From the NCBI RefSeq assembly GCF_000333895.2, contig NZ_ANFM02000010.1, positions 1 to 64,000 of the forward strand: a stretch of 64,000 nt of DNA, in the 5' to 3' direction. How positions within the stretch are numbered: the first letter of the stretch is position 1; each line of letters begins with the position of its first letter. The position numbers were made by a program, and so were the translations under genes. Source of the stretch: Grimontia indica. GTDB lineage: Bacteria; Pseudomonadota; Gammaproteobacteria; Enterobacterales; Vibrionaceae. Below, piece by piece: positions 56,334 to 64,000 of this stretch. The notes under the pieces were generated by a model. That model was not told where the DNA came from. It ran no database searches and saw only the letters and a program-made list of their open reading frames with translations.

Positions 56334-57297
56334 ACAAAACGAAGAACAGCAGTTTGAGGTTGAGTCGACACATCCGGGAACGGTTTTGCGACAAGCCCGA
56401 GAGGCGATGGGGCTATCCGCTCAGGATGTGGCTGACCGCCTGAGACTTCGTGTTTCCGTTATTCAAGACCTGGAAGAAAACTGCTGCGATGAAAAACAGA
56501 TAACCACGTTTACACGTGGTTATATTCGTTCATATGCCAAGCTGGTCGGCGTAAACGCTGACCAACTCCTGCACACATTTAAGCCTGCACCCGAAGCAGA
56601 AGATAACGTGCAGAAGATGCAAAGCTTCTCGCGAAAGACCCGTCGTGACAAAGACGATAGCCGCGTCATGAGTCTGACCTGGGTTATTTTGGCTGTGGCT
56701 GTGGGTTTGACAGCGTTTTGGTGGTGGCAGAACCAACAAAACGATCCTCTACTCTCACTACCGGAAGGGACCAACCTTCTCGCCTCTATCACAGAAGAAA
56801 CACCTGCAGCCGCTGACCTAAGCGAAGGTTTGGAAAATCAGCAGGTTCAGGATGTGACCGAAAGTATCGCTCCTGCTCTAATAGAAGCAGAAGACAACAA
56901 TACCGTGGCAGAAGAGACAGTCACCGAGGTTGTGCCTGAAGTCGAGACCGAGTCCCCAGTTGGGCAAGAATCTGCACCGCAAGAAGTCGCTGAAACTTCA
57001 ACAGTGGTTGAAGCGCCAGAACAGGTTGAAGAAACTGTTTCGACCCCGGTGGTGACGGAGCCGACTTTATCTTTATCCTTTAATGGCGATTGTTGGGTGG
57101 ATATCCGCGATGCCAGTGGCAAACGTCTGCTGACAGGGATAAAATCTGCAGGCGAAACCGTTGAACTATCCGGTGATACACCGTTTAAGTTGGTGCTGGG
57201 TGCACCAGCTGCTGTGAGTCTTGCCTACAATGGCGAGAACGTTGATCTGAGTGGCTACCCATCAGGACGGGTAGCGCGTTTGAGCCTTCCAAAGTAA
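56323..57297 (+). CDS. rodZ: Cell-shape protein RodZ
   Basis: 324 aa. The N-terminal helix-turn-helix (about 18-85, AREAMGLSAQDVADRLRL) binds MreB; one membrane helix at about 120-142 (LTWVILAVAVGLTAFWWW); then an acidic Glu/Val/Pro-rich periplasmic linker (about 150-245) and a DUF4115 domain (LSLSFNGDCWVDIRD, about 250-324). It maintains rod shape. Confidence 0.94.
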   Translation: MNTEQNEEQQFEVESTHPGTVLRQAREAMGLSAQDVADRLRLRVSVIQDLEENCCDEKQITTFTRGYIRSYAKLVGVNADQLLHTFKPAPEAEDNVQKMQSFSRKTRRDKDDSRVMSLTWVILAVAVGLTAFWWWQNQQNDPLLSLPEGTNLLASITEETPAAADLSEGLENQQVQDVTESIAPALIEAEDNNTVAEETVTEVVPEVETESPVGQESAPQEVAETSTVVEAPEQVEETVSTPVVTEPTLSLSFNGDCWVDIRDASGKRLLTGIKSAGETVELSGDTPFKLVLGAPAAVSLAYNGENVDLSGYPSGRVARLSLPK

Positions 57298-57312
57298 TCC
57301 AGAGTACACCTA

Positions 57313-58431
57313 ATGCATACCGAATCTCCTATTAAACGTCGTCCGTCTACGCGTATTTATGTGGGCGATGTGCCAATTGGCGATGGCGCTCCGATCGCAG
57401 TTCAATCAATGACGAACACCCGCACAACCGACGTGGAAGCGACGGTTGCTCAGATCAAAGCACTGGAAAAAGTGGGTGCAGACATCGTGCGCGTTTCTGT
57501 GCCGACCATGGACGCCGCCGAAGCGTTCAAACTGATCAAACAGCAGTGCTCCATCCCATTGGTTGCTGATATTCACTTTGACTACCGTATTGCCCTCAAG
57601 GTGGCAGAATATGGCGTTGATTGTCTTCGTATTAACCCTGGCAATATTGGTAACGAACAACGTATCCGCTCTGTGGTTGACGCAGCGCGTGACAAGAACA
57701 TTCCGATCCGTATTGGCGTGAACGGTGGTTCGCTGGAGCGTGATATTCAAGAAAAATATGGCGAGCCGACACCAGAAGCACTGGTGGAATCGGCGATGCG
57801 CCATGTTGATATTCTGGATCGCCTCAACTTTGACCAGTTTAAAGTGAGTGTGAAGGCGTCTGATGTATTCCTGGCCGTTGAATCTTACCGTCAACTGGCA
57901 AAACGCATTGATCAACCTCTGCACCTTGGTATTACCGAGGCAGGTGGTGCGCGTGCAGGTTCAGTGAAATCTGCAGTTGGCCTTGGCATGCTGCTAAGTG
58001 AAGGCATTGGTGATACCCTGCGTATCTCATTGGCGGCTGATCCAGTAGAAGAAATCAAAGTCGGTTTCGATATTTTAAAATCACTGCGTATCCGTTCACG
58101 CGGTGTGAATTTTATTGCCTGCCCAACATGCTCCCGTCAGGAGTTTGATGTGATTGGTACCGTAAACGCACTGGAACAGCGTCTGGAAGATGTTGTTGTG
58201 CCTATGGACGTTTCAGTGATTGGCTGTGTGGTTAACGGGCCGGGTGAAGCTGAAGTATCACACATCGGTGTGGCTGGTGGTAACAAACGCAGCGCGTATT
58301 ACGATGATGGCAAACGCCAGAAAGAACGTTTTGAAAATGACAACCTGATCGATCAGCTGGAAGCGAAGATCCGGGCGAAAGCGTCAATGTTGGATGAAAA
58401 CAACCGCATCGACGTGAACACACAAGAGTAA
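57313..58431 (+). CDS. ispG: 4-hydroxy-3-methylbut-2-enyl diphosphate synthase
   Basis: 372 aa 4Fe-4S enzyme of the MEP isoprenoid pathway. Cluster ligands: [10 protein letters not shown] and [11 protein letters not shown]. It depends on the isc system encoded nearby. 15 bp after rodZ. Confidence 0.97.
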   Translation: MHTESPIKRRPSTRIYVGDVPIGDGAPIAVQSMTNTRTTDVEATVAQIKALEKVGADIVRVSVPTMDAAEAFKLIKQQCSIPLVADIHFDYRIALKVAEYGVDCLRINPGNIGNEQRIRSVVDAARDKNIPIRIGVNGGSLERDIQEKYGEPTPEALVESAMRHVDILDRLNFDQFKVSVKASDVFLAVESYRQLAKRIDQPLHLGITEAGGARAGSVKSAVGLGMLLSEGIGDTLRISLAADPVEEIKVGFDILKSLRIRSRGVNFIACPTCSRQEFDVIGTVNALEQRLEDVVVPMDVSVIGCVVNGPGEAEVSHIGVAGGNKRSAYYDDGKRQKERFENDNLIDQLEAKIRAKASMLDENNRIDVNTQE

Positions 58432-58484
58432 GCGCAGCGCGCTCACTTACAGCTAGAACAAACAGATCGGTTACGAGAGTTAAC

Positions 58485-59753
58485 GTGGCAAAAACTATTC
58501 AAGCAATCCGAGGCATGAACGACTGCCTCCCAACACAGTCTCCACTTTGGCAAAAAGTCGAAGGCACTGTTAAAGACGTTATCAGCGCATACGGTTACAG
58601 CGAAGTGCGCATGCCGATCGTGGAAATGACTCATCTATTCAGCCGCGCCATTGGTGAAGTGACCGACGTGGTTGAGAAAGAAATGTACACCTTCGAGGAC
58701 CGCAACGGCGACAGCCTGACTTTGCGTCCTGAAGGCACAGCGGGCTGTGTGCGCGCCGGTATCGAGAACGGTTTGCTTTACAACCAGGAGCAACGTCTGT
58801 GGTACGTTGGTCCAATGTTCCGTCATGAGCGTCCACAGAAAGGCCGTTACCGTCAGTTCCACCAGTTTGGCGTGGAAGTGTTTGGCCTGAACGGCCCTGA
58901 TGTTGACGCTGAACTTATCATGATGACTGCACGCCTTTGGCGTAAGCTGGGCATCCATGAACATGTGCGTCTGGAACTGAACTCTATCGGTTCGTTGGAA
59001 GCACGTGCGAATTATCGTGAAGCGCTAGTGGAATTCTTGATGCAGCATGAAGCGATCTTGGATGAAGATTGCAAACGCCGCATGCATACCAATCCACTGC
59101 GAGTGCTGGATACCAAGAATGCGGATATCCAAGCGGTATTGACCGATGCACCGAAGCTTTCGGAGTATCTGGATGAAGAATCAAAACAACATTTTGCAGG
59201 TCTTTGTGAACTGTTGGACGCAGCAGGTATCCAATACACGGTAAACGAGAAACTGGTTCGCGGTCTGGACTATTACAACCGTACCGTTTTCGAGTGGATC
59301 ACTGAAAGCCTGGGCTCTCAAGGTACAGTTTGTGGCGGTGGCCGCTACGACGGTCTGGTTGAGCAACTGGGCGGTAAAGCTACCCCGGCAGTCGGTTTTG
59401 CAATGGGCGTTGAGCGTCTGGTGCTTCTGATGGAAACGCTGGAACTTGATGATACCCGAGCTGCGGTTGACGTATACATGGTCACTGCAGGCGAAGGCAC
59501 GCTGGTAGCGGGCATGCAACTGGCTGAGAAACTGCGTGAGCAGGTTCCTGGTCTGCGCGTGATGACCCACTTTGGCGGCGGTAACTTTAAGAAGCAATTC
59601 AAACGCGCTGACAAAGTTGGTGCGTCGGTGGCTCTGGTACTTGGCGAAGATGAAGTCGCTAACAACCAAGTAACCTTCAAAGATCTTAAAGGCGGCGAAC
59701 AGCTGACCATTTCTCAGGATGAAGTAGCCGATAAACTGGCTCAACGAGTTTAA
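58485..59753 (+). CDS. hisS: Histidyl-tRNA synthetase
   Basis: 422 aa class II synthetase with GTG start ([16 protein letters not shown]). Motif 2 region [20 protein letters not shown]; His-binding [15 protein letters not shown]; motif 3 [14 protein letters not shown]-terminal anticodon-binding domain from about 330. 53 bp after ispG. Confidence 0.97.
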   Translation: MAKTIQAIRGMNDCLPTQSPLWQKVEGTVKDVISAYGYSEVRMPIVEMTHLFSRAIGEVTDVVEKEMYTFEDRNGDSLTLRPEGTAGCVRAGIENGLLYNQEQRLWYVGPMFRHERPQKGRYRQFHQFGVEVFGLNGPDVDAELIMMTARLWRKLGIHEHVRLELNSIGSLEARANYREALVEFLMQHEAILDEDCKRRMHTNPLRVLDTKNADIQAVLTDAPKLSEYLDEESKQHFAGLCELLDAAGIQYTVNEKLVRGLDYYNRTVFEWITESLGSQGTVCGGGRYDGLVEQLGGKATPAVGFAMGVERLVLLMETLELDDTRAAVDVYMVTAGEGTLVAGMQLAEKLREQVPGLRVMTHFGGGNFKKQFKRADKVGASVALVLGEDEVANNQVTFKDLKGGEQLTISQDEVADKLAQRV

Positions 59754-59766
59754 GAGAGGACAAAAC

Positions 59767-60372
59767 GTGGACGTCTACACCACAGAAGAACAACAAGTTG
59801 AAGCGATTAAAAAGTGGTGGCGGGATAACGGCAAAGCCGTTGTCCTCGGCGCAGTAATCGGTTTGGGCGGCCTTTATGGATGGCGTTATTACCAATCGGA
59901 AATGGAAACCAGCCGTGAGCAGGCATCAGAAGCGTATACACAAGTAGTAAGCGCACTGGTTGCAGGCGATGCGCAGGCGGAAGAGAAAGCGACAGCTTTC
60001 ATCGGTGATAATGAAGGCTCTTACGCGACCCTGCTTGAGCTGCAATTGGCGAAGTCGTTTGTTGATGCAGGCGATCTGACCAAAGCGGCCGAGCAACTGC
60101 GTAAAGTGCAGTCCTCAAAAGACGAAACACTGAAAACACTGGCGACAGTTCGTTTAGCACGTGTTGAAGCAGAGCAGGGTAACTACGACGCTGCACTGAC
60201 ACAACTGAACAGTGTAACGGCGGAAAGCTGGAAAGCACAGGTTGAAGAACTTCGCGGCGATATCGAGCTGCGTAAAGGCGATACAGCCGCAGCGCGTTCT
60301 GCTTATGCAGCTTCCATTGCAGCAGCGACCAACCCAGTTGTTCAGATGAAACTGGACAACCTGTCTCAATAA
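59767..60372 (+). CDS. yfgM: YfgM-family membrane TPR protein
   Basis: 201 aa, GTG start. One membrane helix near 24-42 (AVVLGAVIGLGGLYGWRYY) and a periplasmic TPR-like domain. It associates with the SecYEG/PpiD chaperone network in E. coli. Between hisS and bamB, the conserved position. Confidence 0.92.
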   Translation: MDVYTTEEQQVEAIKKWWRDNGKAVVLGAVIGLGGLYGWRYYQSEMETSREQASEAYTQVVSALVAGDAQAEEKATAFIGDNEGSYATLLELQLAKSFVDAGDLTKAAEQLRKVQSSKDETLKTLATVRLARVEAEQGNYDAALTQLNSVTAESWKAQVEELRGDIELRKGDTAAARSAYAASIAAATNPVVQMKLDNLSQ

Positions 60373-60381
60373 GGTCTGAGT

Positions 60382-61542
60382 ATGATGCGTAAGGGATGGA
60401 AACGTGTTGGTGCAGTTGCCTTGCTGGGAACACTGCTGATTGGCTGTGCGGGTGAGGAAGATTCCATCCAGATGGCACCCGTGCCAGTGGTTGAGAGCGA
60501 ATTCACCCTGAGTCAGGTTTGGAAGTCCAGTGTAGGTAACGGTGTTGGAAATTATTTCAGCAACCTGTCTCCTGTACAGGCTTATGGCAAAGTGTTTGCG
60601 GCTGATCGCCAAGGTGTGGTTAAAGCCATGGACACTGAAACCGGTTCGACCCTTTGGAGTGTCGATCTGGGTGAAGATTCTGCCGCACTGATCTCCGGAG
60701 GTCTGACGGCCTCTTACGGTAAGATCTACTTGGGGACCGAAACTGGTGCGTTGATTGCGTTGGATGAAGAAACCGGAGAAACCGTTTGGCGTAGCAACGC
60801 AGGCGGCGAAATCCTTTCTAAGCCTTTGGCAGATGAAAGTCTGGTGATTGTTAACACCAGCCGTGGTGAACTGGCTGCATTTGATGCAGAATCCGGTGAA
60901 GAACGTTGGCGTATTTCCAGTGACGTGCCAAACCTGACATTGCGTGGAGACAGCTCTCCGGTATCAACGTCAGGTGGTGTGTTCTGGGGCATGGCAAACG
61001 GGCGTCTGGGTGCTGCATTCGTTGAGAATGGCAACATCATCTGGCAACAGCCGATTGCGAGCCCGAAAGGTGCCACTGAAATCGACCGCTTGGTTGATGT
61101 TGATGCGACACCTGTGATTGACGGCGCACTGCTTTACGCGGTGGGTTACAATGGCCAATTGGTTGCGATTGACCTGCGTTCAGGTCGCCCTGCGTGGAAA
61201 CGCACTTACAGTTCATCGACTGACTTTTTGGTGGCGGGAAGCTATCTGTTTCTTATCACTGACAAAGATCATGTGGTGGCAGTAGATGCGCGCAGTGGCA
61301 CTGAGCTTTGGCAGAACCGCGATTTGGAGTACCGTCAGTTGACGGCACCAGTGGCTATTTCCGGTTACGTTGTAGTGGGTGATGCAGAAGGCTATCTGCA
61401 TTGGATGGACCCGAACTCTGGTGAGTTTGTGGCGCAGCAGCAACTGGATGACAGCGGTTTTGCGGTGAGCCCATTAAACGTAGATGGCGGTTATATCGTC
61501 ACAACCCGTGATGGCACAATAAGTAAGAAGCAAGTACAGTAA
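60382..61542 (+). CDS. bamB: Outer membrane assembly lipoprotein BamB
   Basis: 386 aa. Lipobox LLIGC (Cys22); the rest is an eight-bladed PQQ-type beta-propeller with repeated motifs such as DTETGSTLWSVDLG, LDEETGETVWRSNAG and FDAESGEERWRISS. It binds BamA in outer-membrane protein assembly. 9 bp after yfgM. Confidence 0.96.
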   Translation: MMRKGWKRVGAVALLGTLLIGCAGEEDSIQMAPVPVVESEFTLSQVWKSSVGNGVGNYFSNLSPVQAYGKVFAADRQGVVKAMDTETGSTLWSVDLGEDSAALISGGLTASYGKIYLGTETGALIALDEETGETVWRSNAGGEILSKPLADESLVIVNTSRGELAAFDAESGEERWRISSDVPNLTLRGDSSPVSTSGGVFWGMANGRLGAAFVENGNIIWQQPIASPKGATEIDRLVDVDATPVIDGALLYAVGYNGQLVAIDLRSGRPAWKRTYSSSTDFLVAGSYLFLITDKDHVVAVDARSGTELWQNRDLEYRQLTAPVAISGYVVVGDAEGYLHWMDPNSGEFVAQQQLDDSGFAVSPLNVDGGYIVTTRDGTISKKQVQ

Positions 61543-61564
61543 ATACAGTTGCTTATCAATTATT

Positions 61565-61594
61565 CGGCTCCTGATCCTGACCGGTCAGGAGCCG
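61565..61594 (+). terminator. Stem-loop between bamB and der
   Basis: CGGCTCCTGA and TCAGGAGCCG, a perfect 10-bp stem, loop TCCTGACCGG; a weak T-rich tail (CTGTTATT) follows. Likely partial terminator. Confidence 0.55.
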
Positions 61595-61630
61595 CTGTTA
61601 TTAATGAATTTGAGATTTTAAGAGGTCAGT

Positions 61631-63124
61631 ATGATTCCTGTAGTAGCCCTGGTAGGGCGTCCTAATGTGGGGAAGTCGACACTCTTTAACCGGCTAACAA
61701 GGACGCGCGATGCGCTCGTTGCCGATTTTCCGGGTTTGACCAGGGATCGTAAGTACGGAAAAGCTATGCTGGGTGAGCATGAGTTCATCGTGGTGGACAC
61801 CGGTGGTATCGACGGTACCGAAGAGGGTGTAGAAACCAAGATGGCTGAGCAGTCACTGGCAGCGATTGAAGAAGCCGATGTTGTGCTGTTTATGGTTGAT
61901 GGCCGTGCGGGTCTGACCGTTGCCGATGAAGCAATTGCGCACCACCTGCGTAGCCGTGAAAAGAAAACCTTCCTTGTCGTCAACAAAGTTGATGGCATTG
62001 ATGCAGACGCAGCAAGTGCGGAGTTTTGGCAGTTGGGCATGCCAGACATGTACCAGATTGCAGCCGCACATGGTCGTGGTGTACTCGCTTTGATCGATCG
62101 CGCACTGAAGCCGTTCGCAGAAGAGCTCGCGAGCGAAGAAGGTGAAGAAGGTTTGGTCGACCTGACGGGCGAACAAGATGCCGAAGACGAAGATAAAGAT
62201 CTGACCGAAGAAGATGCAGAATCTGCATTGGAGCGTCTGCGTAACCTGCCAATCAAATTCGGTATCATCGGTCGTCCAAACGTGGGTAAATCGACCCTGA
62301 CTAACCGTATCCTTGGCGAAGACCGCGTCGTAGTTTACGACATGCCGGGCACAACGCGCGATTCCATCTACATTCCAATGGAGCGTGACGGCCGTGAGTA
62401 CGTGATCATTGATACCGCAGGTGTTCGCCGACGTAAGCGTGTTAACGAGAAAGTTGAGAAGTTCTCTGTTATCCAGACACTGAAGGCGATCGAAGACTCG
62501 AACGTTGTGCTGCTGGTTATTGACGCGCGCGAGAACATTTCGGATCAGGATTTGAGCTTGTTGGGCTTTGCATTGAACGCAGGTCGTTCGATCGTCATCG
62601 CTGTAAACAAGTGGGATGGTCTGGACAGCGATGTGAAAGAGCGCGTGAAGTCAGAGCTTGACCGTCGTCTTGGCTTTGTTGATTTCGCCCGTATTCACTT
62701 TATCTCTGCATTGCATGGTACAGGTGTGGGTCACCTGTTTGAGTCGATTCAGGAAGCATATGAGTCTGCGACCAAGCGAATCAGCACCGCGATGCTGACC
62801 CGCATCATGAGCATGGCTCAGGATGATCACCAGCCACCTATGATCCGTGGCCGTCGCGTGAAGCTGAAGTATGCACATGCGGGTGGTTACAACCCACCGA
62901 TTTTCGTTATTCACGGAAACCTGGTGAAAGAACTGCCTGATTCGTACAAGCGTTACCTGATGAACTACTACCGTAAGTCTCTGGAAATCATGGGTACACC
63001 TATCCGTATTCAGTTCCAGAACAGCGAGAACCCGTTTGAAGGTAAGAAAGAGAAGCTAACCATTTCTCAGGCGCGTCAACGTAAGCGTCTGATGGACATG
63101 GTGAAAACCCGCGGCAAAAAGTAA
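61631..63124 (+). CDS. der: Ribosome assembly GTPase Der
   Basis: 497 aa with two tandem GTPase domains, each with a [10 protein letters not shown]-loop (about 8-16 and 214-222), and a C-terminal KH-like domain. The acidic linker between them ([19 protein letters not shown]) is long. Acts in 50S assembly. Confidence 0.97.
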   Translation: MIPVVALVGRPNVGKSTLFNRLTRTRDALVADFPGLTRDRKYGKAMLGEHEFIVVDTGGIDGTEEGVETKMAEQSLAAIEEADVVLFMVDGRAGLTVADEAIAHHLRSREKKTFLVVNKVDGIDADAASAEFWQLGMPDMYQIAAAHGRGVLALIDRALKPFAEELASEEGEEGLVDLTGEQDAEDEDKDLTEEDAESALERLRNLPIKFGIIGRPNVGKSTLTNRILGEDRVVVYDMPGTTRDSIYIPMERDGREYVIIDTAGVRRRKRVNEKVEKFSVIQTLKAIEDSNVVLLVIDARENISDQDLSLLGFALNAGRSIVIAVNKWDGLDSDVKERVKSELDRRLGFVDFARIHFISALHGTGVGHLFESIQEAYESATKRISTAMLTRIMSMAQDDHQPPMIRGRRVKLKYAHAGGYNPPIFVIHGNLVKELPDSYKRYLMNYYRKSLEIMGTPIRIQFQNSENPFEGKKEKLTISQARQRKRLMDMVKTRGKK

Positions 63125-63145
63125 CTCTCTGCCACTAAATACCAA

Positions 63146-63171
63146 GAGCCGACCTAAAGGTCGGCTTTTTT
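63146..63171 (+). terminator. Terminator of der
   Basis: GAGCCGACC and GGTCGGCTTTTTT, loop TAAA. Confidence 0.9.
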
Positions 63172-63580
63172 ACGCCCGTAAAAAACGGATTGCATCTGGA
63201 TAGATGAAGGTTGAATGACAGCCCATGTAATTTAGACAAAAGTGTCATCTTTCCGTGTTTCCCGCCCGTAATTTGAGCTGTTAGCCTCGATAAGGGCTAT
63301 CAGATTGGGCTGATTGAACGCTAATTCAGTCTGATCTGACCGTCGAATGAGGAAATTTAGATGATCTTCGTCACAAAAAATAAGCAATTAGGCGTGAAAT
63401 ATCGTTCTAGGAAGGAAAGGCGAATTATTACGCGGCTACTATGACAGCTATAATTTATAAAATATCGAAATCAATGGTATTTAATTTATACATCGACATT
63501 TTATCCTTTTAAAAATCCATATGCAGAACATGTAACTTATGCTTTCGGGGGTTGTATTGATAAATATTTTTTTAGGGGGT

Positions 63581-63632
63581 GATCGCTGATCGGATCCCAT
63601 AATCGCTGCGATCTGACGATCTTTATAGGATC
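63581..63632. other. GATC cluster, candidate crtS-type replication control site
   Basis: Six GATC sites lie in 52 bp (63581, 63588, 63593, 63610, 63618, 63629), with a further one at 63687. Two are within GGATCC (63592-63597 and 63628-63633), and ATCGCTG occurs at 63582 and 63602. The 619-bp gap between der and the zinc ribbon gene (63125-63743) has no convincing gene. From memory, crtS, the chromosome 1 site that triggers chromosome 2 replication in V. cholerae, is placed in the intergenic region near VC0764/VC0765, close to der. So a crtS-like role is proposed; I cannot match its sequence. Confidence 0.35.
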
Positions 63633-63743
63633 CAGCACTAGGCTGCTCGTTTTGCCAGCATCTAAGGGTTAGAATAACGGTAAAAGGATCTTTGTGCATC
63701 CTTTGACCAAAAAACTGCGAAGTGAAAAGCTAAGGAAACCTGA

Positions 63744-63977
63744 ATGGGAAATCATTGCCCTGAATGCGAGAGTGACTTGGTGTGGGACAACGGCACTTAC
63801 CGTTGTGAAACCTGCGAGAAAAGTTTTGTAAAACAGGCTTTTTGTGCCACTTGCGACGCGCTATTGGAAAAGCTTCAGGCTTGTGGGGCGACCAGCTATT
63901 TCTGCAATAGCTGCAACGAGCTGAAATCGAAGTCGAGCGCGAGAATCGTTTTTGAAGAACAAAAAACGGTGTCCTGA
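63744..63977 (+). CDS. YfgJ-like zinc-ribbon protein
   Basis: 77 aa with four Cys pairs (CPECE, CETCE, CATCD and CNSCN), a double zinc ribbon of the zinc-ribbons_6 family, like E. coli YfgJ next to der. Function unknown. AAGG (13 bases upstream) precedes the start; a terminator follows. Confidence 0.88.
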   Translation: MGNHCPECESDLVWDNGTYRCETCEKSFVKQAFCATCDALLEKLQACGATSYFCNSCNELKSKSSARIVFEEQKTVS

Positions 63978-63987
63978 GACACCGTTT
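63962..63987 (+). terminator. Terminator of the zinc-ribbon gene
   Basis: AAAACGGTGTC and GACACCGTTT around CTGA, beginning inside the last codons of the gene. Confidence 0.75.
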
Positions 63988-64000
63988 CACCTTTCTGGTT

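Noticed and set aside
63481-63699. 72-codon leftward frame across the GATC cluster
   Set aside because: No ribosome site and an unstructured Cys/Ile/Arg-rich translation; more likely a chance frame in a regulatory region.

Overview
The window looks like a chromosomal segment of a Vibrionaceae-type gammaproteobacterium (Vibrio, Photobacterium, Enterovibrio or Grimontia relatives). The main reasons are the conserved housekeeping order (trmJ-iscRSUA-hscBA-fdx-iscX-pepB-ndk-rlmN-pilW-rodZ-ispG-hisS-yfgM-bamB-der-zinc ribbon gene; queA-tgt-yajC-secDF-suhB; ssrA-smpB-ratAB; a prx/oxyR divergent pair; aceBA), the tmRNA tag ANDENYALAA, a TagA/StcE-like mucin-type metalloprotease and two VesA/B-like serine proteases with GlyGly-CTERM tails. 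Species cannot be fixed from the sequence alone.

Layout. 0.1-5 kb: a sugar PTS operon (IIA, IIB, UlaA-type IIC) fused in context with a split transketolase and a GntR/UTRA regulator; two inverted operator-like sites lie upstream. 5.3-10.5 kb: intracellular PHA depolymerase, an exported SRPBCC protein, HdhA-type dehydrogenase, DadA and a divergent LysR regulator. 10.5-17 kb: accessory block with a large protein ending in a glycine-zipper membrane region, followed by three tandem paralogous small membrane proteins (effector/immunity-like), then a DUF2927 protein and an S41 lipoprotein. 17.3-22.2 kb: an AT-rich three-gene module of a double GHKL ATPase, a receiver-domain protein without a DNA-binding domain and a convergent C5-cytosine methyltransferase, beside ssrA. 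22.4-24.4 kb: ssrA, smpB, ratA, ratB. 24.4-31.7 kb: M66 metalloprotease, PPK2, CutC, a repeat-filled gap, peroxiredoxin and OxyR. 31.7-36.6 kb: glyoxylate shunt genes, AcpH, CBS protein. 36.7-38.9 kb: the tandem secreted proteases. 39-64 kb: almost uninterrupted housekeeping operons.

How the genes work together. The 46.5-52.1 kb isc operon makes Fe-S clusters and is controlled by IscR through two contiguous 25-bp IscR-type sites directly upstream. The 54.4-63.1 kb genes form a co-directional string for rRNA/tRNA modification, pilus stability, cell shape, isoprenoids, histidyl-tRNA, outer-membrane assembly and ribosome assembly. QueA and Tgt (queuosine) lead into yajC-secDF (protein export).

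The best candidates for something undescribed are the ATPase/receiver/methyltransferase module (17.4-22.2 kb), which looks like a restriction or defence system wired through phosphorelay domains; the effector with triplicated immunity-like genes (10.5-13.9 kb); and a cluster of six GATC sites in 52 bp in the long der-zinc ribbon intergenic region, whose location fits the crtS replication-trigger site of two-chromosome vibrios.
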